A DNA stretch of 64,000 nt from Zizania palustris (lineage: Eukaryota > Streptophyta > Magnoliopsida > Poales > Poaceae). Under the pieces are notes generated by a model that was not told the origin of the DNA, ran no database searches, and saw only the letters and a program-made list of their open reading frames with translations. The position numbers and the translations under genes are program-made. Of the stretch, positions 29,061-39,403 are shown in pieces. The first letter of the stretch is position 1; each line of letters starts with the position of its first letter. The stretch is taken from the NCBI GenBank assembly GCA_019279435.1, contig JAAALK010000079.1, positions 111,196,185 to 111,260,184 on the forward strand. Reading direction: 5' to 3'.

Positions 29061-30639
29061 TTAAAATAAAATTGCTCACACTCTTATCCCTTTTATTAAA
29101 GGACAATATTTCATTATAGCTCATTTTAAATTATTCATAAAATGAATTTTAGAAACTTAACAACTTGTTTTCTTTAAATTAAACCCATCAAAACCTATAT
29201 GCTTGTTGTGTGGTTTTAGATTGTTTAATTGAATGTAGTATTTATTTCATTTATTTTTATATTGGGAAGACTACGACGCCGCCGAGGAGCCGGAATACTT
29301 CCCAGAAGTTCCTCCCTCCCCTTTCGCTGAACAATGCAAGTCACCAAACCAATCTTTTGAGCATATCGAACCCATGTTTTATTAAACTATCGCTAAAACA
29401 CATAGAAAATACATGCATTAGTCAAATGAAACCCTTACAGTATATTTATTAGGATCCCCCGACCTTGATGTGCAACCCAAGCCATGCTATCTAGCCTAAA
29501 CTCCTTGTCACCATATGATTAATATTATTAGCTAGTGTCCAATGTATCGACACGATTGCTATAGGATTAAAAATGAGTCGTAGCAACTTGGTTCTACTAT
29601 ATGATCCCCGTTATCCTTATCTTTGGAATGCTGTTGGTGATAGAGTTTTGGTTGTGAGTGTATGCATGGTGGGTTCCGGGTGCAAGCTAGGGCATTGGTC
29701 GGTAGCACTCGGGGCACTATAAGGACCGGTCGGTGGGATCTGTTGCAATACACTTCCGTAATAACCACAAGTCTAATGGGTAAGTCCTAACTAAGGTATG
29801 GAGTGTTCTAAACCGAGGCCACCATTTGGAGATGGGTCAAGCTGCACTTGCAGGTGGCTTTACCGACATGGCGCAAAAGGGGGTGCGACGTTAGCCGGGA
29901 TGCGGCCCGGCGCACCAGCGAAACCTAGAGCGGGTGGTTATCGCTTGGAGCATTTCATGCTGAAGTTTTGGCACGAGTTCCCGTGGTATGGGTCATCTCG
30001 TTACACTTTGGTGTTTGGGAAGAGTGTGTGCCTTGTGGTTACAGTAGTACACCTCTGATTAGAGTCATAAATCTTTTCGAAAAGCTGAGCCCACGGTCAA
30101 GGGCAGGTTGCGTGACATCCCACAGTTAGTTTACTTTTAATATGTATGTGCATGATGGTTTGACATGTAAGGACTATTGTGCGAGGAGGGAAAACGTACT
30201 CCTTGAGTTAGATGGTTTAATTGATGTTCATGTTTATTATTCCGCATGATTAAATTTTACTACACTAAATGCAATAACTGAAAAATGTACTTTTCCGCAC
30301 TTTTTAGCTATTATCCTTCCTTTGTTATTATCTTGCATTATTATTTGCATTTGTGGTGGCTTGTTGAGTACTCTTTGTACTCATACCCGTTGGACACACA
30401 ATTCAGAGGATGCCTACTACGAGGATGGTCTGGAGTAGCGACTCAGTCAAGAAGAAGATCCTGAAGAGGGCGTTCGTCATGCTTTTATTTACTTATTTCA
30501 ATTTTACTCTTATGTAATAATATGGTCTGCGTACCATAAATGCTTGTCGTATGAATGTTGTCGCATGATGAACCTCTTGTATTATTGTTTTTCTTTAGAA
30601 ATTCAATAATGTTCCGATTTGGTAAATCGGGGCGCCACA
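29061..30639 (+). repeat. E2 3' LTR, second part
   Basis: This continues the LTR broken at 17,336 and ends GGCGCCACA. Blocks match the E3 LTR in complement: the GAAGTTCCTCC area near 29,310 with 35,835, and the final AAATCGGGGCGC with 34,492-34,515. I see no gene in it. Short frames such as 29,798-30,058 have no signature. Confidence 0.88.
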
Positions 30640-30644
30640 GCCTC

Positions 30645-32190
30645 GCAGAATACATGTCCTTCTGCCCTAATGGCGATATTATCACAGCTCTATCTCCATC
30701 ACCGGATGCCTGATAGGCTCCATTAGAAAAAATTGTCCATAGACCTTCGGAGGTTTCTTCCGGAGCCCAAACTGCGGATGGAGTCCACTCAGCCACGAAG
30801 TCAGCGATGACTTGGGACTTGATAGCTGTTCTCACCGTGAAGGAAATACCAAAGGGGGCTAGCTCGACATCCCATTTTCCGATCCTACCCATAAAATCTT
30901 TGCTCTAAAGCATATCACCAAGGGGATATGAGGTAGGAACGATGAGATTATGTGCTAAGAAGTAATGCCTTAGCTTTCGCGGGGCCATTACCAAAGCATA
31001 AGCAAATTTTTCGAGCTCGAAGTATCTTGTATTTTCTCCGGACAAAGCTTCTAACACGAAGTACACTGGGTTTTGTACCAGTTTTCCTTTAGGTTCAACT
31101 TCCTTGAACAACACTACACTTACTGCGGAGCCCGTTGCTGCAAGATGAAGGAGAGTTTCTTCTGGGAGGGGCACAATAAGTGTTGACATATTTCCGAGAT
31201 AATCTTTAATGTCATCGAAGCTCTTCTAGCACTCTGGCATCCATTTGAAACTTTTGGACCCCTTTAGAGCTTTAAAAATTGGGAGGCTTCATTCGGCTGA
31301 TCTGGCCAGGAATATGCTGAGGGCTGCAAGCCTTCCCGTTAGCTTCTAGACCTGCTTCAGATTTTCTAGTGCAGCCATTCTTTTCAGCGCTGTTATCTGC
31401 ATCGGGCTAGCTTCGATTCCTATACTCGAAACTAAGTACCCTAGCAATTTTCCTGCGTGTGCCCTGAATAAACATTTTTCAGGGTTGAGGCGAACTCCAC
31501 ATGCTCGGAGGCTCTCAAAGGTTTCAGCTAATTCTAGGCAATGATGGTGCTTTACAACAATCTTTATTACAATGTCATCCATATAGGCTTCGACATTTCA
31601 GCCTATCTTGTGACCTAGAGCCTTAGCTATAAGACGTGAGAAGTTGGCTCCGACATTCCGCAAGCCAAAAGGCATTCAAACATAACAAAATACTTCAGAG
31701 GGAGTTACAAAACTCGTCTTGGCTTCGTCTTCGCGCTTTAGCGAGACCTAATGATAACCATAGTATGCGTCCAGGAAGCTTAACAGCTCGGAGCCAGTCA
31801 TAGAATCCACAAGCTGGTATATTCGGGGCATAGGGTAGGGGTCTCATGGGCATGCTTTATTCAGTGACGTGAAATCAATGCACATGCGCCACTTACCTGA
31901 GCCCTTTTTCTTAACAAAAACGGGGTTAGCCAACCACTCCGTGTGGGCTATTTCCCAGATAATTCCTACCCTCAACAACTCCACCTCTACCTTGGTGAGG
32001 TTTGCTCTTTCTGTTGATAGCTTACGGATCCCCTGGCGCACTGGCCTAGCCTTTGGGTTGACAAGAAAACTATGCTCGATGATGCTCCGGTCAACTCCGG
32101 GGATATCTTCGTCAGTCTAGGCGAAGATATCTATGTTTTCTTTAACTGCTTCTTCCAGCGAAATAGCTATTTCCAAAGGTAGCCCCTTGC
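30645..32190 (-). pseudogene. G1b reverse transcriptase and RNase H (broken)
   Basis: Segments in at least four frames together cover RT (MRQGIRKLSTERANL, KWRMCIDFTSLNKACP, catalytic YMDDIVIK near 31,575), the degenerate RNase H (31,189-30,905) and the first half of the archaeal RNase H (30,892-30,645, ending KDMYSARL). The conserved D of the RNase H YSDGA motif is changed (FSNGA), so the enzyme would be dead even without the frameshifts. The frame resumes at 12,320. Confidence 0.87.
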
Positions 32191-32194
32191 CGAA

Positions 32195-32764
32195 TTATAT
32201 TGGGTACTCCTTGCCATCTTTTAGGATCATCTTTGTTATCACATCACCTTCCGGGCTTGGCTTTAGGGAAGGGCACTCCGTGTGCTCCAACACACTATTC
32301 ACCTGCCGAGGCTCTAGAGGTGGACCATGGCCGTACTCCGCTCTTCGGGCTATAGCTTGGTCTCCTGAAATAGTGAGGACTCCACCTTGTGTGGGCATTT
32401 TGAGACACAGATAGCTATGATGTGCTATATCTCTGAATTTGTTCAGCATTCCCCTCGTAAAGATTGCATTATAGGAATACGGGGCATCTCCAACATCGAA
32501 GATAACCTCCTCAACCCTGGCTAGGGGCCCCTCTCCGAAGGCAACCTCGAGACCTATTTGGCTGAGGGCATCGAGAGGAGGACCTGCGAAATCTTGGAGT
32601 GGGCGAGCTGCCGGATGTAGGTGTCTTTGGGCAATGCACATCTGGTCGAAGGCCTGGACGAAGAGTATATCTGTGGAGCTCCCACCGTCCACCAATATCC
32701 TTCGAACTTCAACTCCCGCTACATCGGCTGAAATAACAAGGGGGTCAGCATGAGGGAATTTCAC
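32195..32764 (-). pseudogene. G1b aspartic protease region
   Basis: The 189-codon frame includes LVDGGSSTDILFVQAFDQM, equivalent to IDGGSSADI of G1 protease, followed by the conserved PLQDFAGPPLDALSQIGLE stretch. The catalytic Asp is present. The frame is cut off from gag and RT by stops. Confidence 0.85.
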
Positions 32765-32769
32765 CCCCG

Positions 32770-33503
32770 CAGCATTATTGGCAGTAAAAGAAAGAGGTAC
32801 ATGAGACCACTAGGGCATTTCTGTAGCCGAACTCGAGGTCCCTATGTGCCCTGCTTCGTGGACATAGTCTCTCCGCTGCCGCTTCGACATGTTACCGAGG
32901 GTCCCCCCTCCGGAGATGGGCAGGACTACTCGCTTGCTGCGATCTTGGTGATCCTCCTACTTCGGTGGTGGCATAATGTTGGCCACCGGGAGTTGCATCA
33001 GTGCTTTGGGGTTGCTGCCTCGAGCCACAGCTGCACAGGCTCTGAACGCAATGCTAGAGGGGCTCGGTCAAAAGTTCCTCGCCCTGAGCTTCGCCCTAAA
33101 TACTCGCCGCGAAGGATCATCGTGGACTTACAATCTTCCGTGTCATGGCTTCTATTTTCGCCATGCACACAACAGAACAAGGTTTGACGCCTACCAGTCG
33201 TTCTCTCTTGGGGCTTCGAGGTGCCAGCCTTATTAGCTTGCGCTTGTTGAAAGTTGATAGGCATCTTCGGGGCAGAGGGTGCAATATTTAATACCTCGGA
33301 GCGAAAGTGCTTCTTCCCCCGTCTATGATCATTGAAGCGATTATCCAGGGGGCTTGCGAAGGAGTTGGAACTTCAGGCTCCATCTTCACTTGTCGAAGGG
33401 CTAGGGCAGGCATCACAATTCTTCGGAGGCAGCCTTCCTCTGCCTTGGCATACTGTTCGAAGTATGCCATTAGCTGTGCTACAGACGACAACGGCTTCCG
33501 ATT
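32770..33503 (-). pseudogene. G1b gag, C-terminal part
   Basis: Broken segments contain the knuckle-like CVHGENRSHDTEDC (G1 has CIHGENRSHATDTC) and the end of the gag core (RKPLSSVAQLMAYFEQYAK). The N-terminal gag is deleted: gag sequence joins LTR sequence directly near 33,504. Confidence 0.83.
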
Positions 33504-33504
33504 A

Positions 33505-33736
33505 AGAACTAACAAACAATGTGTTTGTGAAGTGAACTATCTCAAGCCTCCGAATAGGATAATAGCTCAAGGTAGTTCGAAGTTGTGTATTGAATATCTG
33601 AGTATTCGATGCCTATTACAGGGTGAGAAGGGGGTATTTATAGGTAAAAACTCTAAGGAAAAGACCTTTTTACCCCTCAATTACAACCGACATAGTGGAA
33701 ACTATTTGGTACCTTGAATAGGTCTAAAATAGTAAA
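33505..33736 (-). repeat. G1b 5' LTR remnant
   Basis: The complement matches the G1 LTR from about 17,560 to 17,790, including the GTATTTATAGG TATA region and the GGTAAAAAG-type section. Both ends are lost. At 33,736/33,737 it abuts Copia element C without LTR ends or target duplication, so the joint is a deletion or rearrangement. Confidence 0.82.
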
Positions 33737-34491
33737 ATGTATCCGAAGAGGAGGTGGAGTCTAGTCCAGTTGTCATCAACTGAATGCGTGAACTGTCCTT
33801 TACTTGTTGAAAGCATTAATTTGAGAGATAGGCATGTTGATGAACTTAAGGATAGATTGGAGATCACTGAGTATTCTAAGGATGTGCAGCTGGCGTGTCC
33901 CACCTACATCATCGTTAAGGACCAACTCAGCTTTTCTAGAGAGCAAGTCGAAAAATTAAAATGTGAAAATGATTATCTTCTCTCTGTGGTTGAAAAATGC
34001 ACCGAAGGAAAGGGTACAATGGATTTTCTTTTGGCTAAAACAAAAATGTTTGTTGACAGGGTAGGGTTAGCTCTAGGGTTGGGCTATGAGAGAACCACTC
34101 CAAACACTCTGAGTGAAATTGTGTTCACTCTGCCCACTACCCTTGAGAGAGAAAGAGCCCACTACCCGAGAATCATACTCAATCTACTAAGAAAGCCCTT
34201 CGTCCACCAAAGGAAACTCTTCAGCAAAAACCCAAGAAGACTATGACATTTGTGCCTGAGACCCATGCTCACACACCCAAGAGAGTCTATCACTCCTCCA
34301 ACTATCATCGGGTGGGTCATTTGGTTGGGTTTTGCTTTCGTAGTATCAAGGATGAATGACGTTCTTTTGCGATGAGCTTTCAGGACATGCATTACCAATC
34401 TTTTGGTATGCATGAGTCTACTTTTCACTCTTAACCCGATTTTGAGGCTCCCCATGGTTCCATTACAAATTTTTCCCGTTGTGGTGTACAC
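33737..34491 (+). pseudogene. Element C gag, N-terminally truncated
   Basis: This is an Opie/SIRE-like gag: paired-cysteine segment (STECVNCPLLVES), coiled coil (RHVDELKDRLE, REQVEKLKCEND), the conserved ETLEL-like region and a degenerate CCHC knuckle (SSNYHRVGHLVGFCF, in which the first Cys has become Ser). A frameshift near 34,185 separates the frame ending at 34,246 from the knuckle frame. Stops follow at about 34,358 and 34,433. The frame continues past the E3 insertion at 44,474. Confidence 0.8.
34487..34491. repeat. Target site duplication of E3, left
   Basis: TACAC is repeated at 44,469-44,473 on the other side of E3. Confidence 0.92.
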
Positions 34492-37400
34492 TGTCGCGCC
34501 TCGATTTAATAAATAAGGACCTTTATTGAAATTCCAAAGAAAATCAATAAACCAAGACGTTCATCAAGCGACCACGTACAATACGGGCAATCATTCATGG
34601 TTCGTAGACCGCATTAATACAAAAGTGAATGAAAATGAAGAGAAACTAATAAAATCAAGGGTCCTAGATGAATGCCTCCTTCCAGTCTCGCCTTGACTGG
34701 GTCGCTACTCCAGACCTGCATCCTCCTCGTAGTAGACGGGCTCTGATGGTGTAAGTCAACGGGGTGAGTACAGATGTACTCAGCAAGCCACCGAATGCAA
34801 ATATAATGCAAGATAATAACAAGGGAGATAGTGGCTAGTTTTGCAGAAGAAGCATAATTGTAAAGCATTAAATGTGATCAATTTATTAGTACTGAAATGT
34901 AAACATGGGTATGCATAATCATCTTCTAACTCGAGGGGTACAGTCAGCCCCACCTCGCTCAACAGTCCTTACATGCCATGAATAACTCAACCATTCAAAC
35001 AATTGTAAACTAACTGCGAGTTGTCACACAACCCGCCCTTGACCGTGGGCTCGGCTTTTCGAAAAGATTAAATTACTCTGATCAGAGATGTACCACTGTA
35101 CCCACAAGGCACGCGCTCATCACTTACACCAAGGTGTAACGAGATGACCCATTTCACGGGAACTCGTGCCAAAACCTTCCATATAGTCCTACCCGACCCG
35201 ACAGCACCCTCTTATAGGTTTCATATGGTGTCCCGACGCGTCGGAGCCCCACCATACCCCCCCTTGAGCCTCGTCGGTACAAGTCGCTCGCAGGCTTGCC
35301 CCTTGCCCCCTCCTCTATGGTGCATCGAGTCGGAGTATTCCATACTTCCAGTTAGGACTTACCCATTAGACTTGTGGTTGGTACGGAAGTGCTTTGCAAC
35401 AGATCCCACAGACCGATCCTTATAGTGCCCTGGGTGCGACCAACCAATGCCCGAGCTTGCACCCGGAACCCACCATACTTAACTTAGCCAACTCCAACAG
35501 ATTCCAGAGACGAGAATAACGGGGAAATTCATATACAGAATCCAGCTATCTACGACTCATTCTTTTTATCCTATAGCAGTTGTGCCGGTACATTGGGCAC
35601 TAGCTAATATTTTTATAGTAGAGTGACAAGGAGTTAAGGCTCAATAAGCATGGCTTGGGTTGCACACAAGGACGGGGATCTAATAAATATAAGTGTAGGG
35701 CTTGGTATTGGACTAATGCAATATTAACCTATGAGTTATAGCTATAATTTATTAAAACATGGGCTCAATGATGATCAACTGTTTCCACAGGGGTGGTCGA
35801 TGACTTGCCTTGATCAGCAAATGGGGATGGAGGAACTTCGGGATAGAACTCCGGCTCCTCGACGAACTCGTAGTCTTCTCGATACGGAAAAATAGACAAT
35901 ACATTCAATAAATAGATAAAAATCCACCAAATAATAAGCATACATATTTGTGGGTTTTATTAGGTGTAATAAGGTTTTAATATTCTAGAGTTTTTGGTGA
36001 AAAACAGTAAACCTATATTTTAAGGTTTTCCTAATTTATTTTCTGATTTAATAGTTTTAACCCTAAGTGGTTTTTATCCATTTATTTATTAAGAATATTG
36101 TGGGTAACAGTAACATACTGTTTTTATGGCATTAATGTGTAGAGAATAATATACTGAATTTAACAAAATTTGAATGGTGAAATTTGGACTTAAAATGAGC
36201 AAGTTATGAATTTTCAAAGTTTAAATCAATTTCTGGAATTTTATTTAAACAGAAAATGGGCTTTAGTCCACGGTGAGCCAGGCCCACAGTGGACAGGCGC
36301 ACTGTGCGCGTGGACCGGACCGATCTGGATCATCCGATCCAGATCAAGCGGCCAGGCGCGAGGCGGAACGGTTAAATGAAAATGGACGGTTGCGATTAAA
36401 ACCGAGCGAACGGGTACGCGTGGACGCCTGAGATCGCTCGGAGGTTTTAAGTGGCGATCGACGGCCGAGAGGCCTCGATACCCCTTTGACCAGATCCAAG
36501 GGCCTAGACTAAATCCCGAAGGGATTTAATCCTAGCCCTCCGATCGCGATCGTGCGGTCGCGACGCGATCCGGCACGGCACGACGTAGGGGCGCGTACCC
36601 CCTTCGTCTCCGGCGACGGCGGCCTCAGGTGCGACGGCGACGGCGGCGGCGAGCGCCTATGGACCTAGCTATTGGCAAAAAAATGGGACGAGGACGGGAG
36701 GGCGGTCATGACCATACCTTCAACGGCGAAGAAGGAGGTCCAGAGGTGACCGGCGGCGACGGTAGACGGTGTGGGGCCTTTGGGAGCTTGACGAAAACGG
36801 CGGTCCGACGGTCCTCATGGCCGTTGGAGGCGTGGCCGAGGTCGGGCGGGTGATGATGGACCCGACGGTGGTGGTGGCTAGGGCGATGGGGGCCGGGATC
36901 GACGGCGAGGGCTCGCCGGAGGTGGAGCAGAGCCAAAGGCCGAAAGCTTCGTGGCGGGGCTCTGGAAAGCGATGGCTTGCGCTAAGGAGGTGTGGGCAGT
37001 GAGCGGTGGCCGTAGGGGTATAAATAGGAGGGTTGCCGGCGTCTAGATGGCAAGGAACCGAGGGGTTCCCGTGAGCTCTGGCGAGGGCTTCCAAGCTTCG
37101 GTCAAGCTTCCATAATCGCTAAAACGCGTGGCTTATAGATGGAAAGGGGGCGGTGGTGCTTGGGGAAGGCGATCCGGGGAAATCCGAGCAAACGAGGTGG
37201 CCGGCGGCGAGGAAATCAGAAGGGGATCGCCGGGGAGAAGGAAGGGGGGGATCCCCTTCCATGGAGAAGACGATCCTAACAGGTGGGCTCCACCTGTCAG
37301 TGGACGGGCGGGAAAGAGAGCGCCGACAGGCGGGGCCGAGTGGTCAGAGGGAGAGGGCCGGGCTGGTGAGGCTGGCGGGTGGGACCGAGATGGGCGCGGC

Positions 37401-37782
37401 GGGAGAGAGAGGCGAGGAGCGGCGCCGACAGGTTGGCCCCACTGGTCAGCGACTGGTGGTTGGACTGGGCCGGGCTGAGTGTGATTTCAGGGTTGAGGCC
37501 CATTAAGGATTTAAATGCTTTTCTGATTTAAAATCATTCCAGTAATTCATATATTTGATTAAGGGTTGAATCACTGTTGATAAAAATTTGTAAAAATTTC
37601 TAAAATTATATTTTGGCCTCTAGTTTATCTCATAAAATTTTCAAGTCCAGATTTTGAATATTTCTCCCTGTTTGGCTTTATTAGGGCTCTTTTAGGATTT
37701 TCTTTAATAATAAAAATTCAGAAATGTATTTTAATATTATTTTCCTTTTATTTTAATTCCTTTTTATTTCTGGGGTGTTACA
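34492..37782 (-). repeat. E3 3' LTR, full length (3,291 bp)
   Basis: Read on plus it begins TGTCGCGCC and ends GGGTGTTACA. It is AT-rich at both ends and strongly CpG-rich at 36,260-37,480. TATTTATA (complement of 37,019-37,026) is the probable promoter. Open frames at 36,629-37,506 are GC-driven and differ from those of E2, so I do not call genes. Confidence 0.93.
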
Positions 37783-37800
37783 ATCCTATCCCCCTTACAG
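37783..37800 (-). promoter_or_regulatory. E3 polypurine tract
   Basis: The complement reads GTAAGGGGGATAGGAT next to the LTR end, matching the E2 tract at 15,700. Confidence 0.85.
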
Positions 37801-37825
37801 AGAATCTCGTCCTCAAGATTCGGAT

Positions 37826-39403
37826 TCACTCCTCGAAAAGCTCAGGATGTTGTGCCTTGAGTTCATCTTCTTTTTCCCATGTAGCTTCCTCAACAGGATG
37901 ATTACTCCACTGCACTTTGCAGAAGCGGATGACCCGACTCCTGGTGATCCTTTCTTTGACTTCCAAGATTTTGACGGGCTTCTCCACATAGGTCAGATCC
38001 TCTTGAACCTCCAACTGTTGTAGGTCCACTTGCTCTATTGGGACTCGGAGACATTTCTTGAGTTGGGACACGTGAAACACGTCATGTACTCCAGCCAATG
38101 AGGGCGGTAGTTCCAACTGATAAGCAACTTCGCCTTGGCATCGAACAATGGGAAATGGTCCAACATATCGAGGGGCCAACTTTCCTCTCATGTTAAATCG
38201 TTGAGTACCACGGAGGGGCGTAACTCGAAGGTAGGCATGATCTCCCTCTTCAAAGGCTAGGTCTCGGCGTCTATTGTCCGTGTAGCTCTTCTGTCGTGAT
38301 TGGGATGTCTTGAGTCGGTCTCTGATGATCCGTACCTTCTCTTCAGCTTCTCGAAGGATGTCTGTTCCGAATACTTGAGACTCACCGGTTTGATCCCAAA
38401 GTAGAGGCGTTCTGCACTTACGTCCATATAGGGCTTCAAAAGGGGACATCTGAAGACTGGCTTGATAGCTGTTGTTGTACGAAAACTCAGCGTACAGTAA
38501 ACTCTTGTCCCATGTTGCTCCAAAGTCCAAGACGCATGGCCGAAGCATATCCTCCAATATCTGATTTACCCTTTTTGTTTGTCCATCTGTCTGAGGGTGG
38601 TAGGCAGTGCTAAAGTTCAGTCTTGTTCCCATCTCTTCTTGAAGGTTCTTCCAAAAACGAGATGTGAATTGACTTCCTCTATCGGACACTATCTTCTTGG
38701 GCACTCCATGAAGACACACGATGCGGGCCATGTATAGTTCTGCAAGCTTAGGGCCACTAAAGGTCATCTTGACGGCTATGAAATGTGCTATTTTCGTGAG
38801 TCGGTCAATAATCACCCAAATAGAATCATATCCAAGTTGGGTCTTTGGGAGTCCGGTGATGAAATCCATACCGATCTCTTCCCACTTCCATTCAGGCACT
38901 TTTAGTGGCTGTAACAGTCCTGCAGGTCTCTGATGTTCAGCTTTTACTCTTCTACAGGTGTCACATTTGGCGACGAACTGAGCAATCTCTCTCTTCATGC
39001 TAACCCACCAATAGCGTTCCTTCAGGTCTTGGTACATTTTGGTACTTTCGGGATGAATGGAGTATAAAGTTTCATGGGCTTCTCTTAGGATAAGGGTTTT
39101 TATCTCTGGTTTATCTGGCACACATATCCGGGTTCCAAACCATATGGTGCCATTCTCGTCTTCTGAGAATCCTAGGGCTTTTCCTTGTCTCATGTTCTTC
39201 TTAATGGCTGCTATATCTGGGTCTTCTAATTGAGCTTCTCGGATCTGTTCGAATAAGATGGGTTGGGTCTCCAAGGTGGCTAGGTATGCTCCAGTGGTGA
39301 ACCCGAGATTCAACTTTTCCATCTCTTTACATAGTGAGGGTGCGTGATCCTGAATCATAATGGCTGTGCAATATCCCTTGCGGCTTAATGCATCGGCTAC
39401 CAC
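37826..39403 (-). pseudogene. E3 integrase and chromodomain
   Basis: The 525-codon frame begins at the end of RNase H (MVADALSRKGYC). The HHCC zinc domain follows (HETLYSIHPES, CDTCRRVKAEH) and then the core. D (IGMDFITGL) and D (VSDRGSQFT) are present, but the third catalytic residue is changed: DGQTKRVNQ has Lys (38,573-38,575, AAA) where E2 has Glu (GAA). A GPF module and a chromodomain (NHPVEEATWEKEDELKAQ) complete it; the chromodomain usually directs integration to marked chromatin. A ~30-bp deletion near 39,430 and two stops cut it from RNase H. Confidence 0.92.

Larger units (their letters stand above)
12321..30639 (+). mobile_element. Tekay-type Gypsy chromovirus E2, internally deleted, carrying G1
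   Basis: E2 starts TGTAACACCCC and ends GCGCCACA, flanked by GCCTC. Without G1 it is about 6.6 kb. It has a truncated 5' LTR, a pol remnant with chromodomain, a polypurine tract and a ~3.2 kb 3' LTR split by G1. Gag and the primer site are missing. The family matches E3 (34,492-44,468), and the LTRs of the two elements share blocks. Many stops make it inactive. Confidence 0.92.
30640..33736 (-). mobile_element. Tat-lineage Gypsy element G1b, 5' part
   Basis: This is the other half of the element at 8,790-12,320, beginning with the duplicated GCCTC (30,640-30,644). In minus-strand order it holds an LTR remnant, gag C-terminal part, protease, RT, RNase H and the N-terminal half of the archaeal RNase H. 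Deletions removed most of the 5' LTR, the primer site and the gag N-terminus. Confidence 0.9.

Noticed and set aside
36629..37506. Gly/Arg-rich frames in the E3 LTR
   Set aside because: They result from strong GC content; several overlapping frames are open on both strands.
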